A stretch of DNA of 64,000 nucleotides from Nitrospinaceae bacterium (GTDB taxonomy: Bacteria; Nitrospinota_A; UBA7883; JAJDBK01), in contig JAJDBK010000011.1 of NCBI GenBank assembly GCA_029261405.1, forward strand, positions 62,001 to 126,000, written 5' to 3'. The notes under the pieces are model-generated. The model was not told the DNA's origin, searched no databases, and worked only from the letters and a program-made list of their open reading frames with translations. Position numbers and translations under genes: made by a program. Of the stretch, positions 18,852 through 28,550 are shown piece by piece. The stretch's first letter is position 1. The number at the start of each line of letters is the position of its first letter.

Positions 18852-20234
18852 ATGACAAAAAAACCCGTTTATCTCATGTTCGTTTTTCTGACGCTGATTT
18901 GCGTTCTCTCCCTCGGCGGTTGTAGCGGCGGAGGTGGCGGGAGTGGCGATAGTAGTAGTACCGAAGATAGCGCAGGTGACTCCGGGGGCGCTACAACGGA
19001 TGCCGGGGAAACGGGTGGTGATACAGGAGAAGGGAGTGGCGATAGCGCTGACGCTGGAGGGACGACAGAAAACACCGGCCTGACAAGAGCCTTCAAATTC
19101 ACACTCCCTCTATTCTCTGCCAATAGCGCGTGGAACCAGAGCGCTGTGGGCGCCGCAGTAGCAGGTGACAGCGACCAGCGGATCCAAACCCTCTACCGCT
19201 CCCTGCGGGGAGACACCTCCACTCTGGTTGCGTCGGGAGGCGCCGTAGACTGGCCTTTTATCGTCGTTAATTACGATGACTTCTCCATACCGATATTTCA
19301 AGCTGGTGACAATGAACAAAGTGTGATTGTCTGCGATTACGACGGTGTTAGATGGTGGCCTGGCCCCAAGTTTCCAAACCAGGCGGAAGGCGGGCCGGTA
19401 ACGACAAAAGCCCCAATCGGGCAGATCAGACCATCCGGGCCGGTCGGTATGGATTCTGATGGTCATGTTGTGCTCTACCATCCCGCTACCGCTACAGAGT
19501 ATGAATTCTGGGCCGCAACCACCCAAAGAAACGGTGAATGCCAATCTCTTGGCGCAGGTTATACCGGGACTGCGGTATTGGAGGCTGGCGCGGTCGATTT
19601 CTTTAACGTGACAGGTACTGGATCGAACGCTGCAGGGGAATCGAGCGCCCGCGCAATGGGCGTGGCGCTTCTGGCCGGAGCGATTCTGCCGGAGGATATT
19701 GAGAATGGTGTCATCGCCCACGCTCTCGCCTTTGCGATTCCGGGACCGCGAAACCTGAGTTCCGATCCATCAGAGCCGAACTCATCCGATTACCAATATC
19801 CGACAACTACTACAGAAACAGATCACTACAGCACGGACCCGCACGCCCTTAAAGCCGGTGAACGGATACGTCTCAAATCATCGATAGTAGGCGAGGATGG
19901 CTCTGTTATCGACGAGTCGGCTTTGTCGCCTGTCTCCCGAATGTTTTTGACCGCGCTACGAAATTACGGCGCATATCTTACTGACGCATCTGGAGGATTT
20001 ACCTTCTACGCGGAGGATATCCATACAGGCTCCCTTAACCTGAGCGACGACATGGTTAACGAACTGGCGGGTAATCCCCCAGGCACCGCTATGCCAGCCG
20101 GGAAGACCAAATGGCAGGTGATAATGGAGGCTTTAGACAACAATCTCTCCTCCATTCCTGTAGCGGCGGGTTACGCTCCATCTTCCATGGGGACAACCAA
20201 CTTTGAGGTAGTGAGTCCGGCTGTAGCGCCGTAG
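18852..20234 (+). CDS. secreted lipoprotein of unknown function
   Basis: 460 aa from the ATG at 18852, preceded by AGGGGTG. The signal peptide ends in the lipobox LSLGGC, followed by a long Gly/Ser/Asp/Thr linker (to about residue 75). The folded part has Trp-rich and Gly-rich segments, including VRWWPGPKFPNQAEGGP, ARAMGVALLAGAILPEDIE, AGERIRLKSSI and LTALRNYGAYLTDASGGF. The last three blocks remind me of a family of secreted bacterial proteins of unknown function; I have no family name. A possible promoter (TTGATA, 18 bases, TATTTT) lies at 18792-18821. Confidence 0.7.
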   Translation: MTKKPVYLMFVFLTLICVLSLGGCSGGGGGSGDSSSTEDSAGDSGGATTDAGETGGDTGEGSGDSADAGGTTENTGLTRAFKFTLPLFSANSAWNQSAVGAAVAGDSDQRIQTLYRSLRGDTSTLVASGGAVDWPFIVVNYDDFSIPIFQAGDNEQSVIVCDYDGVRWWPGPKFPNQAEGGPVTTKAPIGQIRPSGPVGMDSDGHVVLYHPATATEYEFWAATTQRNGECQSLGAGYTGTAVLEAGAVDFFNVTGTGSNAAGESSARAMGVALLAGAILPEDIENGVIAHALAFAIPGPRNLSSDPSEPNSSDYQYPTTTTETDHYSTDPHALKAGERIRLKSSIVGEDGSVIDESALSPVSRMFLTALRNYGAYLTDASGGFTFYAEDIHTGSLNLSDDMVNELAGNPPGTAMPAGKTKWQVIMEALDNNLSSIPVAAGYAPSSMGTTNFEVVSPAVAP

Positions 20235-20266
20235 CCTTGATATTGGTGAATTTTCGTTAATACTGG

Positions 20267-20330
20267 CTTGCCCCTGATTTTTCTCATTCTGGAAGGTTAT
20301 TCGCCTCCAAACAGGGGGAAACGGGGCAAG
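20267..20330. other. nested inverted repeat between convergent genes
   Basis: CTTGCCCC at 20267-20274 pairs with GGGGCAAG at 20323-20330. Inside, TGGAAGG and CCTCCA form a second short stem with one bulged base. It lies between the stops of the lipoprotein at 18852 and the DUF1697 gene. No T-run follows on either side, so it is not a classical terminator; it could be a structured repeat or a bidirectional termination aid. Confidence 0.4.
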
Positions 20331-20402
20331 TACGCTCTTTTCCTTGAAATCAGCCAAAAACCGCAGATTGGCATTCAGGCGGTGACAGGCCATTGTCGGT
20401 CA

Positions 20403-20942
20403 TTAGAAAAATTTCGCCATCTCAAGGACTCTGGAAGCGGTGCGCCAGTTGCGTGCGGTTGAGTCAACACCAATAAATCTTTCAGCTTTTGTCGCCAGTT
20501 TCGAGCGCCCGATACCATCTGGAGCGTGAAGGTAGAAAATCTTGCCCTTCAGAGCGAATCTTTCGTTTTTTGATTTAACCTGATGCAATGACTCGAAATT
20601 CGGGTTTCCCGGACACTCGGCAAGGAAATAAAGATGTAAACTTTTCGGGTCCGTTTCGGCTTCAGGGAAAGGGTTTGAGGTTACAGCCTCATTCAGTTCC
20701 TTGATACTCAGCAAAATTACAACTGGTTGAAAATCATGATTTTCCAGCATAGCATCGCTAATGCGCTTCGCCAAATCTGATCTCTGGATCGACGGACTCC
20801 GAAATATCACGTTGCCACTCTGAATATATGTTCTGGTGTCAGCAAAACCGAGCCTTTTAAATAGCGCAACCAGATCTTTCATCGGCAAGCTGGTTGCGCC
20901 ACCGACATTTACGCCTCGAAAAAATGCGATCCAGATATCCAT
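20403..20942 (-). CDS. DUF1697 family protein
   Basis: 179 aa, the full length for DUF1697. Typical blocks are IAFFRGVNVGG at the N-terminus, LGFADTRTYIQSGNVIFRS and, near the end, TARNWRTASRVLEMA. The family is cytoplasmic and widespread, but no biochemical role is established. It stands alone between a convergent lipoprotein gene and a divergent aminotransferase gene. There is no obvious Shine-Dalgarno before the ATG. Confidence 0.92.
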   Translation of the reverse strand: MDIWIAFFRGVNVGGATSLPMKDLVALFKRLGFADTRTYIQSGNVIFRSPSIQRSDLAKRISDAMLENHDFQPVVILLSIKELNEAVTSNPFPEAETDPKSLHLYFLAECPGNPNFESLHQVKSKNERFALKGKIFYLHAPDGIGRSKLATKAERFIGVDSTARNWRTASRVLEMAKFF

Positions 20943-21001
20943 GGAGATACGCTACCACACGATGAAACTAAGGTTAACTTACACCGCCAATATTCCCCTT
21001 G

Positions 21002-21030
21002 TTGACAGGTTTTCGATTGTGAGAGAAAAT
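21002..21030 (+). promoter_or_regulatory. probable promoter of the aminotransferase gene
   Basis: Perfect TTGACA at 21002-21007, a 17-base spacer and GAAAAT (4/6) at 21025-21030. The start codon of the aminotransferase follows at 21070. Confidence 0.5.
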
Positions 21031-21069
21031 TGGGGATTGTTGTATAGATATCTATGAAGTGGAGAAGTG

Positions 21070-21990
21070 ATGAGCGGAGCGCCCAGGTCGGAAAAAATCT
21101 GGATGGATGGGGATTTTGTCGAATGGGACCAGGCCAACGTCCATGTGCTTACCCATACCCTGCACTATGGCATGGGGGTGTTTGAAGGTGAGCGGTGTTA
21201 CGAAACAGAGCACGGTTCGGCCATATTCCGGTTACGCGAGCATACTTCACGTCTCTTCGCCTCGGCTAAAATAATCGATATTGAGGTTCCGTTCACAGAG
21301 AATGAGATCAACGCCGCCACTTTGGAAACCGTCAGGCGTAACAACCTGAAAGAGTGTTATATCAGGCCGGTGGTGTTTCTGGGGGATGATCGGCGTGGAC
21401 TTAACTGTATAGGCGTAAAAGTTCATGTGGCCATCGCAGTCTGGCCCTGGGGCGCATACCTCGGAGAGGAGGCGCTTGCCAAAGGAATAAAGGTGAAAAC
21501 CTCCAGCTTTACACGGCATCACCCGAATATATTCATGACCAAAGCGAAGGTTTGTGGCGCTTACGTCAACTCGATCATGGCCAAACATGAAGCGGTGAAA
21601 GCAGGGTACGACGAGGCGCTACTGCTCGATCCGACAGGATATGTGGCCGAAGGGTCGGGTGAGAACATCTTTATAGTGAGAAACGGTCTACTCAAAACAC
21701 CGCCGCTGACATCGGTTCTGGAGGGGATCACCCGTGATTCGATAATATCCATAGCCCAGGACAGGGGACTTGAGGTCCAGGAGCGGTTCTTCGCCCGGGA
21801 CGAAGTTTATATAGCCGACGAGGCCTTTTTTACCGGGACCGCCGCTGAGCTTACACCGATTAACTCGCTCGACGGCAGGATTATCGGGAGCGGTTCGATT
21901 GGACCGACTACAAAAACGTTGCAGACAGCATATTTTGACGCCATCCGGGGAAAAGACAGGACATACCTCGACTGGCTCTCTTTTGTTTAG
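21070..21990 (+). CDS. ilvE: branched-chain amino acid aminotransferase
   Basis: 306 aa from the ATG at 21070 with GGAG five bases upstream (a GTG at 21067 is in frame). It is a fold-type IV PLP enzyme that transfers the amino group between glutamate and branched-chain keto acids. Typical blocks are LHYGMGVFEG, YIRPVVF, the PLP-lysine region (KAKVCGAYVNSIMAK), DPTGYVAEGSGENIF and FFTGTAAELTPI. Length and motifs fit the IlvE group better than 4-amino-4-deoxychorismate lyase. It has its own promoter. Confidence 0.94.
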   Translation: MSGAPRSEKIWMDGDFVEWDQANVHVLTHTLHYGMGVFEGERCYETEHGSAIFRLREHTSRLFASAKIIDIEVPFTENEINAATLETVRRNNLKECYIRPVVFLGDDRRGLNCIGVKVHVAIAVWPWGAYLGEEALAKGIKVKTSSFTRHHPNIFMTKAKVCGAYVNSIMAKHEAVKAGYDEALLLDPTGYVAEGSGENIFIVRNGLLKTPPLTSVLEGITRDSIISIAQDRGLEVQERFFARDEVYIADEAFFTGTAAELTPINSLDGRIIGSGSIGPTTKTLQTAYFDAIRGKDRTYLDWLSFV

Positions 21991-22067
21991 AGTTTCACAC
22001 GCCTGTCCCTTGACACTGACGATTTCGATTTTATACTGCAGTTGAATCTTTTCAGGAACATTGCATA

Positions 22068-22343
22068 ATGCCGATATACGAATACGAATGTGATAAATGT
22101 GGCGAGGTCTTTGAGGTAAACCAGAAAATCACCGCCAAAAACCTTACGAAGCACAATAGCGGCTCCAAATGTGGAGGGCCGGTGCGCAAACTTATGTCCT
22201 CAAACTCCTTTCAACTGAAAGGAACCGGGTGGTTCAAGACCGACTACGCCCAGAAAAGCCCGACCAAGGGCGCAGACAGCAAGAAAGAGACCGCCACACC
22301 GCCACCATGCGCTACAGGTGGTGGTTGTCCCGCCGCGGGGTAG
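22068..22343 (+). CDS. FmdB-family zinc ribbon protein
   Basis: 91 aa. MPIYEYECDKCGEVFEV is the signature start of the FmdB regulatory-type zinc ribbon, and a second Cys (SKCGGPVRKLMS) completes a ribbon of three to four cysteines. Next come a conserved GTGWFKTDY block and a Pro/Cys/Gly-rich tail. The family is small, common and of unclear role. It ends 4 bases from the stop of the convergent queC gene. Confidence 0.92.
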   Translation: MPIYEYECDKCGEVFEVNQKITAKNLTKHNSGSKCGGPVRKLMSSNSFQLKGTGWFKTDYAQKSPTKGADSKKETATPPPCATGGGCPAAG

Positions 22344-22347
22344 GAAA

Positions 22348-23037
22348 CTAACCGAGTAACGGGTCCGTTAGACCGGCGGTTGCAAAACCGTTCAGGCGTA
22401 TCCGGCACGAATCGCATCTGAGACACGGTTTCTCATCGGGTAACGGATCGTAACAGGACCACGTCAGACTATAGTCCACGTTCAGGCTCCGGCCGGTCTT
22501 TATAATCTCAGATTTTGACATTGAGATCAGGGGAGTGTGGATTACGGTTCTTTGTTTCCCCTCCACCGCCTGTTTGGTGGCAAGGTTTGCCATTGTTTCG
22601 AAAGCAGATATATATTCCTGGCGGCAATCGGGGTAGCCTGAATAATCGAGAGCGTTCACTCCGATAAAAATGTCGAATGCGTCGAGGGTTTCGGCGTAGG
22701 CCAGCGCAAGCGACAGGAAAACGGTATTTCGCGCCGGAACGTATGTTACAGGTATCCCCGGTTTCATAGGCGCCGAGAGGTCGCTCTCTTTTGGGGGTTC
22801 GATATCGCTCGTCAGGGCGGAGCCGCCTATGGCTCGAAGGTCCACTTTGATGGTGGAACGCTCTTTGGCTCCCATAGATTTTGCCAGCCGGTCGGCTCTC
22901 TCAAGCTCAATACTGTGCCGTTGACCATAATCGAAACTCAGCGCGTAGACTTCATAACCTTGCGACAGGGCGATAGCCAAGGTAGTGGCGGAGTCAAGCC
23001 CTCCTGAGAGGAGCGTAACAGCTCTTTTCTCAATCAT
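22348..23037 (-). CDS. queC: 7-cyano-7-deazaguanine synthase QueC
   Basis: 229 aa, full length. It converts 7-carboxy-7-deazaguanine to preQ0 with ATP and ammonia, for queuosine or other deazaguanine modification. The PP-loop reads [11 protein letters not shown] near the N-terminus, and the C-terminal zinc site is made of Cys residues in [18 protein letters not shown]. No queD, queE or queF lies nearby. It is the last gene of a minus-strand run with alaS and the TIGR04282 gene. Confidence 0.97.
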   Translation of the reverse strand: MIEKRAVTLLSGGLDSATTLAIALSQGYEVYALSFDYGQRHSIELERADRLAKSMGAKERSTIKVDLRAIGGSALTSDIEPPKESDLSAPMKPGIPVTYVPARNTVFLSLALAYAETLDAFDIFIGVNALDYSGYPDCRQEYISAFETMANLATKQAVEGKQRTVIHTPLISMSKSEIIKTGRSLNVDYSLTWSCYDPLPDEKPCLRCDSCRIRLNGFATAGLTDPLLG

Positions 23038-23068
23038 TTAAATCTGGCAGTCATCTAAATCCGGATTA

Positions 23069-23839
23069 TTAGGACGCTGTGACGATTATTTTCTTGTCAC
23101 GCGAATCATCCGAAGCGCGAACAACTTTCAAACCGAGATTCTGGATGATTTTGTAGGTGTCGCTGGGGAAAGCGCCTCCATCGAACTGGCGCTGGTATTC
23201 GATGGCTCTGCATACGCCTATGAGCGTAATGAGATCCGATTCCAGGTCAACGTCGAGGATTTCAGGGAGGAGTTTCAGCGGGATATTCATCCCCTTGGCC
23301 TGCTCCAGCAGGTTTTCAAGCTCGCTTCCTTCGTTAAAGACCGATTCGTAGTCGATAGGAGCGCCCGCCGGGTGACCGATGAGGTATACACCGCCACCTC
23401 CGGTGGGACCGAGGGTGACGCCGGATCTGGCGTAGATATACTCGAAAGCGGAGTCTATTATCTCAGCTTTCAGGATCGGGGCGTCGGCGCCGATCATTAT
23501 TATTTCATCACCATCGCCGCCACTGGCTGATTTAAACGAGGCGGCCACCCTTTCACTAAAAGTCTCCCCGGTTTGGGGGGTGTAGGTGAAGCGCCGATCA
23601 TTCCGCGCTCCCAGGTTCATCGACCTGACGATTTTTTTCATCATTTTCTCCTCTTTGGCGGGGGAGAAATGAATGGCGATGTTCTCGGCTGATGACATGG
23701 TGGAGACTGCGATAGTGTCCCGCAGGAAAGCCTCGTAAAGCTGGCACACCTGAGCCTCGGAAAGATCGGTACTCGCTGAGAGCCGGGTCTTGACCGTTCC
23801 GGGGATGGGCGCTTTTGCGAAAATTATCAGGGTTTTCAT
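23069..23839 (-). CDS. TIGR04282-type glycosyltransferase (DUF2064)
   Basis: 256 aa. The N-terminus IIFAKAPIPGTVKTRLS and the later block GADAPIL with GPTGGGGVYLIG match the DUF2064/TIGR04282 group, GT-A-like nucleotidyl or glycosyl transferases sometimes linked to arsenosugar synthesis. The real substrate is uncertain. Its ATG overlaps the stop of alaS by four bases (ATGA), so the two are translationally coupled. Confidence 0.88.
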   Translation of the reverse strand: MKTLIIFAKAPIPGTVKTRLSASTDLSEAQVCQLYEAFLRDTIAVSTMSSAENIAIHFSPAKEEKMMKKIVRSMNLGARNDRRFTYTPQTGETFSERVAASFKSASGGDGDEIIMIGADAPILKAEIIDSAFEYIYARSGVTLGPTGGGGVYLIGHPAGAPIDYESVFNEGSELENLLEQAKGMNIPLKLLPEILDVDLESDLITLIGVCRAIEYQRQFDGGAFPSDTYKIIQNLGLKVVRASDDSRDKKIIVTAS

Positions 23840-26475
23840 TCACCGCTCCCCTCTTTTACCATAGTGAGTACGGCGTCGAGGGCGATTTTGATGTTTTCCG
23901 GATTTTTCCCCCCCGCCTGAGCGAAGTCGGGTCGGCCACCACCACCTCCGCCGAGCAGACCAGCGGCCTTTTTAATCATCTTGCCTGCGTGGAATCTTTT
24001 AACAAGATCGTTTGTTACCCCAATGGCGATCAGGGCTTTGCCGTCCCGTCCCGCCGCCACCGCGATCACCGCCGAGCCGAGCCTGTTTTTCTGATCGTCG
24101 ATAAAGGATCGCAGAGCTTCCGCATCCGCTCCGTCAAGCTCCCGAACGACGGTTTTTACACCAGCTATTTCTGTGACGGAATCGTCCGCTCTCCCGCCGC
24201 CGGTGAAAAGTTTCTCTTTCAGGCTCCTGTTCTCTTTTTCGAGTTCTTTTATTCTTTCCAAAAGTTTTTTCGCCTTGTCGGCAAGACCTCCTCCGGAGGA
24301 TTTTAAAACCTCGCCTAAAGTTTTAAGCTGGTCTTCCGCCTCTTTGACATGCGCGAATGCCGATTGCCCTGTGACAGCCTCTATACGTCGCACTCCGGCG
24401 GATACGGCCCCTTCCGATACGATCTTGAAGAATCCGATGTCACCGGTGGCGTTGGCATGGCAACCGCCACAAAGCTCTTTGGAAAAATCTCCCATGCCGA
24501 CCACCCGGACCTTTTCGCCATACTTTTCGCCGAACAGGGCCATAGCCCCCGATTTCGCCGCGTCCTTTATATCCATTACATCGGTGGTGACCGCCATGTT
24601 CGCCATGATCTTTTCATTCACCACAGACTCGACCCTGTTTATCTCCTCGCTCGACGGGGAGGTGAAATGGGTGTAATCGAATCGCAATCGCCCTTCATCC
24701 ACCTGGGACCCACCCTGCTTGACATGACCGCCTAAAGCCTGACGCAGGGCGGAGTGCAGAAGATGGGTGGCGGAGTGGTTTTTCCTGATGGCGTTGCGTC
24801 TGCCGTAGTTAATTTTCGACGCGACCTTATCCCCTACACGAAGATTGCCGGAAGTGACCTTGATTTCATGCAGAAAATGCTCACCATCCGGTTTTGAAAC
24901 ATCGGTCACCTCGACCCGGAATGTCTCGCCCGACACGATTCCGGTATCGGATACCTGTCCGCCAGATTCGGCGTAGAAGGGCGTTTTATTCAGCAGAACT
25001 GTGGCGGCCGAACCTTCGGAGATCGAATCGACAATATCTCCATTACAGATGATCGCAAGAACGGTAGATTCTGTGGAGTCCTCTTCGTAACCTGTGAAAA
25101 CTGTGGCTGGTTGTCCTGCAGTGGCTTTGGCGATAGTGGGGTTTATTTCGCTATCACCCCCCCCTTTCCAACTGGCTCGGGCTTTCACCTTCTGTTCGTT
25201 CATCAAGGTGTCAAACCTTGCCGTATCGATATCGAGACCGGCGTCCCCCGCGATATCAGTGGCCAGGTCGATGGGAAACCCGTATGTGTCGTAGAGTTTA
25301 AAGGCGTTATCACCCGACAAGGTCTTTTCGCCCGCCGATTGAGTGGTTTTAATCATATCGGAGATCATGGCCATGCCGTATTCGAGGGTAGCGCTAAACG
25401 ACCTCTCTTCGCCGAGAGTGACTCCCCTTATGATTTCCGAATAATCGGAAAGTTCAGGGTATCCATCTTTCATGACTTCAATCACTGTATCGGTCAATTT
25501 ATGGGCGAATGGATCTTTTACGCCCAGCATTCTTCCGTGCCGTAACGCCCTTCGGAGAATCCGGCGCAGAACGTAACCCCGGCCTTCGTTGGATGGGTGA
25601 ATGTCATCGGCGATCAGGAACGTCACCGCCCGCATATGATCGCCTATCACTCTGTAGGAGACATCGGTTTCGGCGCTGGACCTGTACGGCTCGTTGGCGA
25701 ATTTTTCCATCCGCCGTATCACCGGAAGGATTAAATCGGTCTCGAAGTTGGTCTCTACCCCCTGAACGAGGGATACAAGCCGCTCCAGTCCCATGCCGGT
25801 GTCGATGCTCGGATTCGGAAGGGGGTTTAGGGCGCCCGCCTTGTCGCGGTTGTATTGCATGAAGACGAGGTTCCATATCTCCAGAAACCGGTCACACTCA
25901 CAATCGACCCCACAATCGGGGTTGCCGCACGAAAAAGCCTCTCCTCGGTCGTAGTGGATTTCGGAGCAGGGACCGCACGGGCCGGTATCGCCCATGCTCC
26001 AGAAGTTGTCCTTCTCCCCGCAACGCACGATCCTCTCTTTTGGCAGACCGATTTTCTTCTCCCATATCAGCGCCGCCTCATCGTCGTCGGTAAAGACCGT
26101 TGCTACGAGTTTTTCTTCCGGAATCTTCATCTCATCGACGATGAACTCCCAAGCGAACTGTATCGCATCTTCCTTGAAGTAGTCCCCGAACGAAAAGTTG
26201 CCGAGCATCTCAAAGAATGTGTGATGCCGGGCTGTTCTGCCAACGGTTTCAAGGTCGTTATGTTTGCCGGAAACCCTCAGGCATTTCTGGGATGACGTGG
26301 CCCTGGGGTACGGTTTTCTTCCGCCGAGAAAAAGATCCTTGAACGGTACCATTCCCGCATTGGTGAAGAGCAGGGTAGGGTCGTTGGCGGGGACTAAGGA
26401 TGAACTTTTTACCAGAGTATGTTTTTTGTTTTCAAAGAATTTCAGGAATTTCTCTCTTACTTCCGATCCTGTCAT
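23836..26475 (-). CDS. alaS: alanine-tRNA ligase
   Basis: 879 aa, the normal length. The order is the catalytic class II core (GNFSFGDYFKEDAI), tRNA recognition, the editing domain with zinc ligands HSATHLLH and CGGCHANATGD, and a coiled-coil/DHHA1 C-terminal part (GGGGGGRPDFAQAGG). It charges tRNA-Ala and edits mischarged Ser and Gly. It is the first gene of a run with the TIGR04282 gene and queC. Confidence 0.98.
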   Translation of the reverse strand: MTGSEVREKFLKFFENKKHTLVKSSSLVPANDPTLLFTNAGMVPFKDLFLGGRKPYPRATSSQKCLRVSGKHNDLETVGRTARHHTFFEMLGNFSFGDYFKEDAIQFAWEFIVDEMKIPEEKLVATVFTDDDEAALIWEKKIGLPKERIVRCGEKDNFWSMGDTGPCGPCSEIHYDRGEAFSCGNPDCGVDCECDRFLEIWNLVFMQYNRDKAGALNPLPNPSIDTGMGLERLVSLVQGVETNFETDLILPVIRRMEKFANEPYRSSAETDVSYRVIGDHMRAVTFLIADDIHPSNEGRGYVLRRILRRALRHGRMLGVKDPFAHKLTDTVIEVMKDGYPELSDYSEIIRGVTLGEERSFSATLEYGMAMISDMIKTTQSAGEKTLSGDNAFKLYDTYGFPIDLATDIAGDAGLDIDTARFDTLMNEQKVKARASWKGGGDSEINPTIAKATAGQPATVFTGYEEDSTESTVLAIICNGDIVDSISEGSAATVLLNKTPFYAESGGQVSDTGIVSGETFRVEVTDVSKPDGEHFLHEIKVTSGNLRVGDKVASKINYGRRNAIRKNHSATHLLHSALRQALGGHVKQGGSQVDEGRLRFDYTHFTSPSSEEINRVESVVNEKIMANMAVTTDVMDIKDAAKSGAMALFGEKYGEKVRVVGMGDFSKELCGGCHANATGDIGFFKIVSEGAVSAGVRRIEAVTGQSAFAHVKEAEDQLKTLGEVLKSSGGGLADKAKKLLERIKELEKENRSLKEKLFTGGGRADDSVTEIAGVKTVVRELDGADAEALRSFIDDQKNRLGSAVIAVAAGRDGKALIAIGVTNDLVKRFHAGKMIKKAAGLLGGGGGGRPDFAQAGGKNPENIKIALDAVLTMVKEGSGE

Positions 26476-26506
26476 TTATATAAAACCGTCCATATAAGTC
26501 AAAATG

Positions 26507-27571
26507 TCATTCCTCTCTATTTTCACGTTCTACTACTGTGAACCCGTTCTCACCAGCCACCACAACCTGGTTTTTGCCATTCTTTTTTGCATAATAGAGA
26601 GCCTTGTCCGCCGACTCCACCAGATCAGCCGGTTTTTTTATGGATGGGTTAAACGAGGTCACTCCGGTCGAGACGGTGACTTTTATCTCTTTGCCGTTAA
26701 AGTGGTTGAGTTGGTTCTGGATCATCTCGCGCATTCGCTCAGCTCGCAGGGACGCGCCGTCGATATCGATTTCTGGAAGAATGATGGCAAGCTCCTCTCC
26801 ACCATACCTTGTAGGCAGATCGATCTTGCGACTCGATTGTATAATCACACCGGAGACGGCTTTAAGGACCATATCTCCGGCAAGGTGACCATAAACGTCG
26901 TTCACAAGTTTGAAATCGTCGATGTCGGTCATTATCAAAGAGAGATTGTGATTGTATCTGTCCGCTCTCTCGATCTCTTCGGCAAGGCGTTTACTGAAAT
27001 GGCGATAGTTGTAAAGTCCTGTTAATTCATCTGTTACTGATAGAACTAATAGTTTTTCGTTTAGCTTGGTCGTCTCCTCCTCCTTGATTTCAAGAAGGCG
27101 GTTCTTCTCTCTTAACTCGGAAGTCGCCTCTTCCACCCTCTTCTCTAACTCTCTGGTGAACGATTCGGCCATCTGTCTTACATCGGAAGCTTTTAGCGCC
27201 AGGGCGACTGCGCTTCGAAGCTGGTCAACCCGGAATGGCTTGCCAAGATAATAATCGACCCCTCCTTTAGTAAAAGCGTCGATAATCGTCTCTTCGTTGC
27301 CTACTCCGGTAATCAGAACGGAGCCGATCAGAGGGTATTGTTCCTTGGCGGAGAGAATTGTCTCGATTCCGTTCTTTCCTATAAGTCTATAATCGCTGAC
27401 AATAACATCGAAACCCCCATTATCGAGAAGATCATGCGCCGCCTCGTATGAAGTCGCAACACTGACTTTATAACCCCCGTGGGATAGCGCCCGTTTGGCG
27501 ACATCGCATATGGTGGTCTCATCGTCCACGAAGAGGACCGATCTTGCTTTGTTGTTGTCGATATTATTCAT
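26507..27571 (-). CDS. response regulator diguanylate cyclase (REC-GGDEF)
   Basis: 354 aa. The receiver domain (about 10-125) has D16/D17, the phospho-acceptor Asp60 (VIVSDYRL) and LGKPF. A coiled coil of about 55 residues leads to a GGDEF domain with the active site GGEEL and the inhibition site RKID five residues upstream. This is the PleD/WspR-like arrangement without an extra receiver. Phosphorylation should switch on cyclic di-GMP synthesis. No cognate kinase is adjacent. An ATTATAAT at 27597-27604 is a -10 candidate in both directions for this and the divergent peptidase gene. Confidence 0.95.
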   Translation of the reverse strand: MNNIDNNKARSVLFVDDETTICDVAKRALSHGGYKVSVATSYEAAHDLLDNGGFDVIVSDYRLIGKNGIETILSAKEQYPLIGSVLITGVGNEETIIDAFTKGGVDYYLGKPFRVDQLRSAVALALKASDVRQMAESFTRELEKRVEEATSELREKNRLLEIKEEETTKLNEKLLVLSVTDELTGLYNYRHFSKRLAEEIERADRYNHNLSLIMTDIDDFKLVNDVYGHLAGDMVLKAVSGVIIQSSRKIDLPTRYGGEELAIILPEIDIDGASLRAERMREMIQNQLNHFNGKEIKVTVSTGVTSFNPSIKKPADLVESADKALYYAKKNGKNQVVVAGENGFTVVERENREE

Positions 27572-27645
27572 TTAGTTTCCGCTAATATGACCTTATATTA
27601 TAATCTATTCCCGCTCTACAGTCCCGTTTCAAAAGAGGGGTAAAG

Positions 27646-28476
27646 TTGATTTACGAACGCTCAAGGCGTCTGGCCCCGGTTATTTCAGCGCTTATTCCGC
27701 TGGTTGTCGTCATAGTCTCGTGCCGAAGCGTTCCCCATACCTACAGGCCACAGCTTGTGGTGATAAGCGCCGAAACCGAACTTGCCATGGGCGAATCCGC
27801 CTACCGTGAGCTGATGCAATATTCGCGCAAATCTTCGATGGATCGGCTCGTCAGAATCGTCAACCGGGTCGGCGGTGAGATCGCGGCTGTCTCCGGGCGA
27901 AACGACTACAAGTGGGAGTTTAACCTCATTGAGTCCGACTCACCCAACGCCTTTTGTCTTCCCGGTGGAAAAGTCGGGGTAAACACGGGAATTTTGTCGA
28001 TAGCGAAAAACGAAGCCGGGCTGGCCGCTATCATCGCTCACGAGGTCGGTCACGCTATTGCCGGACACGGCGCCGAGCGGATGAGCCATTCGATGATTAT
28101 CGACTTTACCGGAGGGTTATTGGCTAAAGGTGTTCCGGGGGATCAGGCGTTCCGGGCGGCTTTCAGATCAGCTTATGGGGGTGGATTTTCGGTCGCATTC
28201 GCCCTCCCTTTTTCCCGAAAACATGAACTTGAAGCGGATCATCTCGGTCTTTTGATGATGGCCAATGCGGGATACGACCCGGAGGAGGGGAGACTTTTCT
28301 GGGCGCGTTACAACGAATTCAGTGACCAGGGCGATAAAAAACTCTTTTCAACTCTCTTCTCTACCCATCCCGCCAGTGCGAAGAGGATTACCAGAATTGA
28401 CAGTTTGATGTCCCTTGCGGTTAAAGAGTATGAAAAGGCGACCGAAAAACATGGAGCGGGCGAGCAATTATTGTAG
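27646..28476 (+). CDS. M48-family metallopeptidase, lipoprotein
   Basis: 276 aa. The start is TTG, supported by AGAGGGG five bases upstream. The signal peptide ends VVVIVSC (lipobox). The zinc-binding motif HEVGH lies near residue 130, with the third ligand in KHELEADHLGL. This matches the LoiP/BepA/YggG type of periplasmic M48 peptidases that handle outer-membrane proteins. The conserved FCLPGGKVGVNTGIL block is also present. Confidence 0.94.
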   Translation: MIYERSRRLAPVISALIPLVVVIVSCRSVPHTYRPQLVVISAETELAMGESAYRELMQYSRKSSMDRLVRIVNRVGGEIAAVSGRNDYKWEFNLIESDSPNAFCLPGGKVGVNTGILSIAKNEAGLAAIIAHEVGHAIAGHGAERMSHSMIIDFTGGLLAKGVPGDQAFRAAFRSAYGGGFSVAFALPFSRKHELEADHLGLLMMANAGYDPEEGRLFWARYNEFSDQGDKKLFSTLFSTHPASAKRITRIDSLMSLAVKEYEKATEKHGAGEQLL

Positions 28477-28550
28477 AAAAAGCCCTTTTGACAAAAACAT
28501 GCGCTGAGCCTAAACTATATATGGGAAGTTTTATTTTGGAGTGAAAGGTC

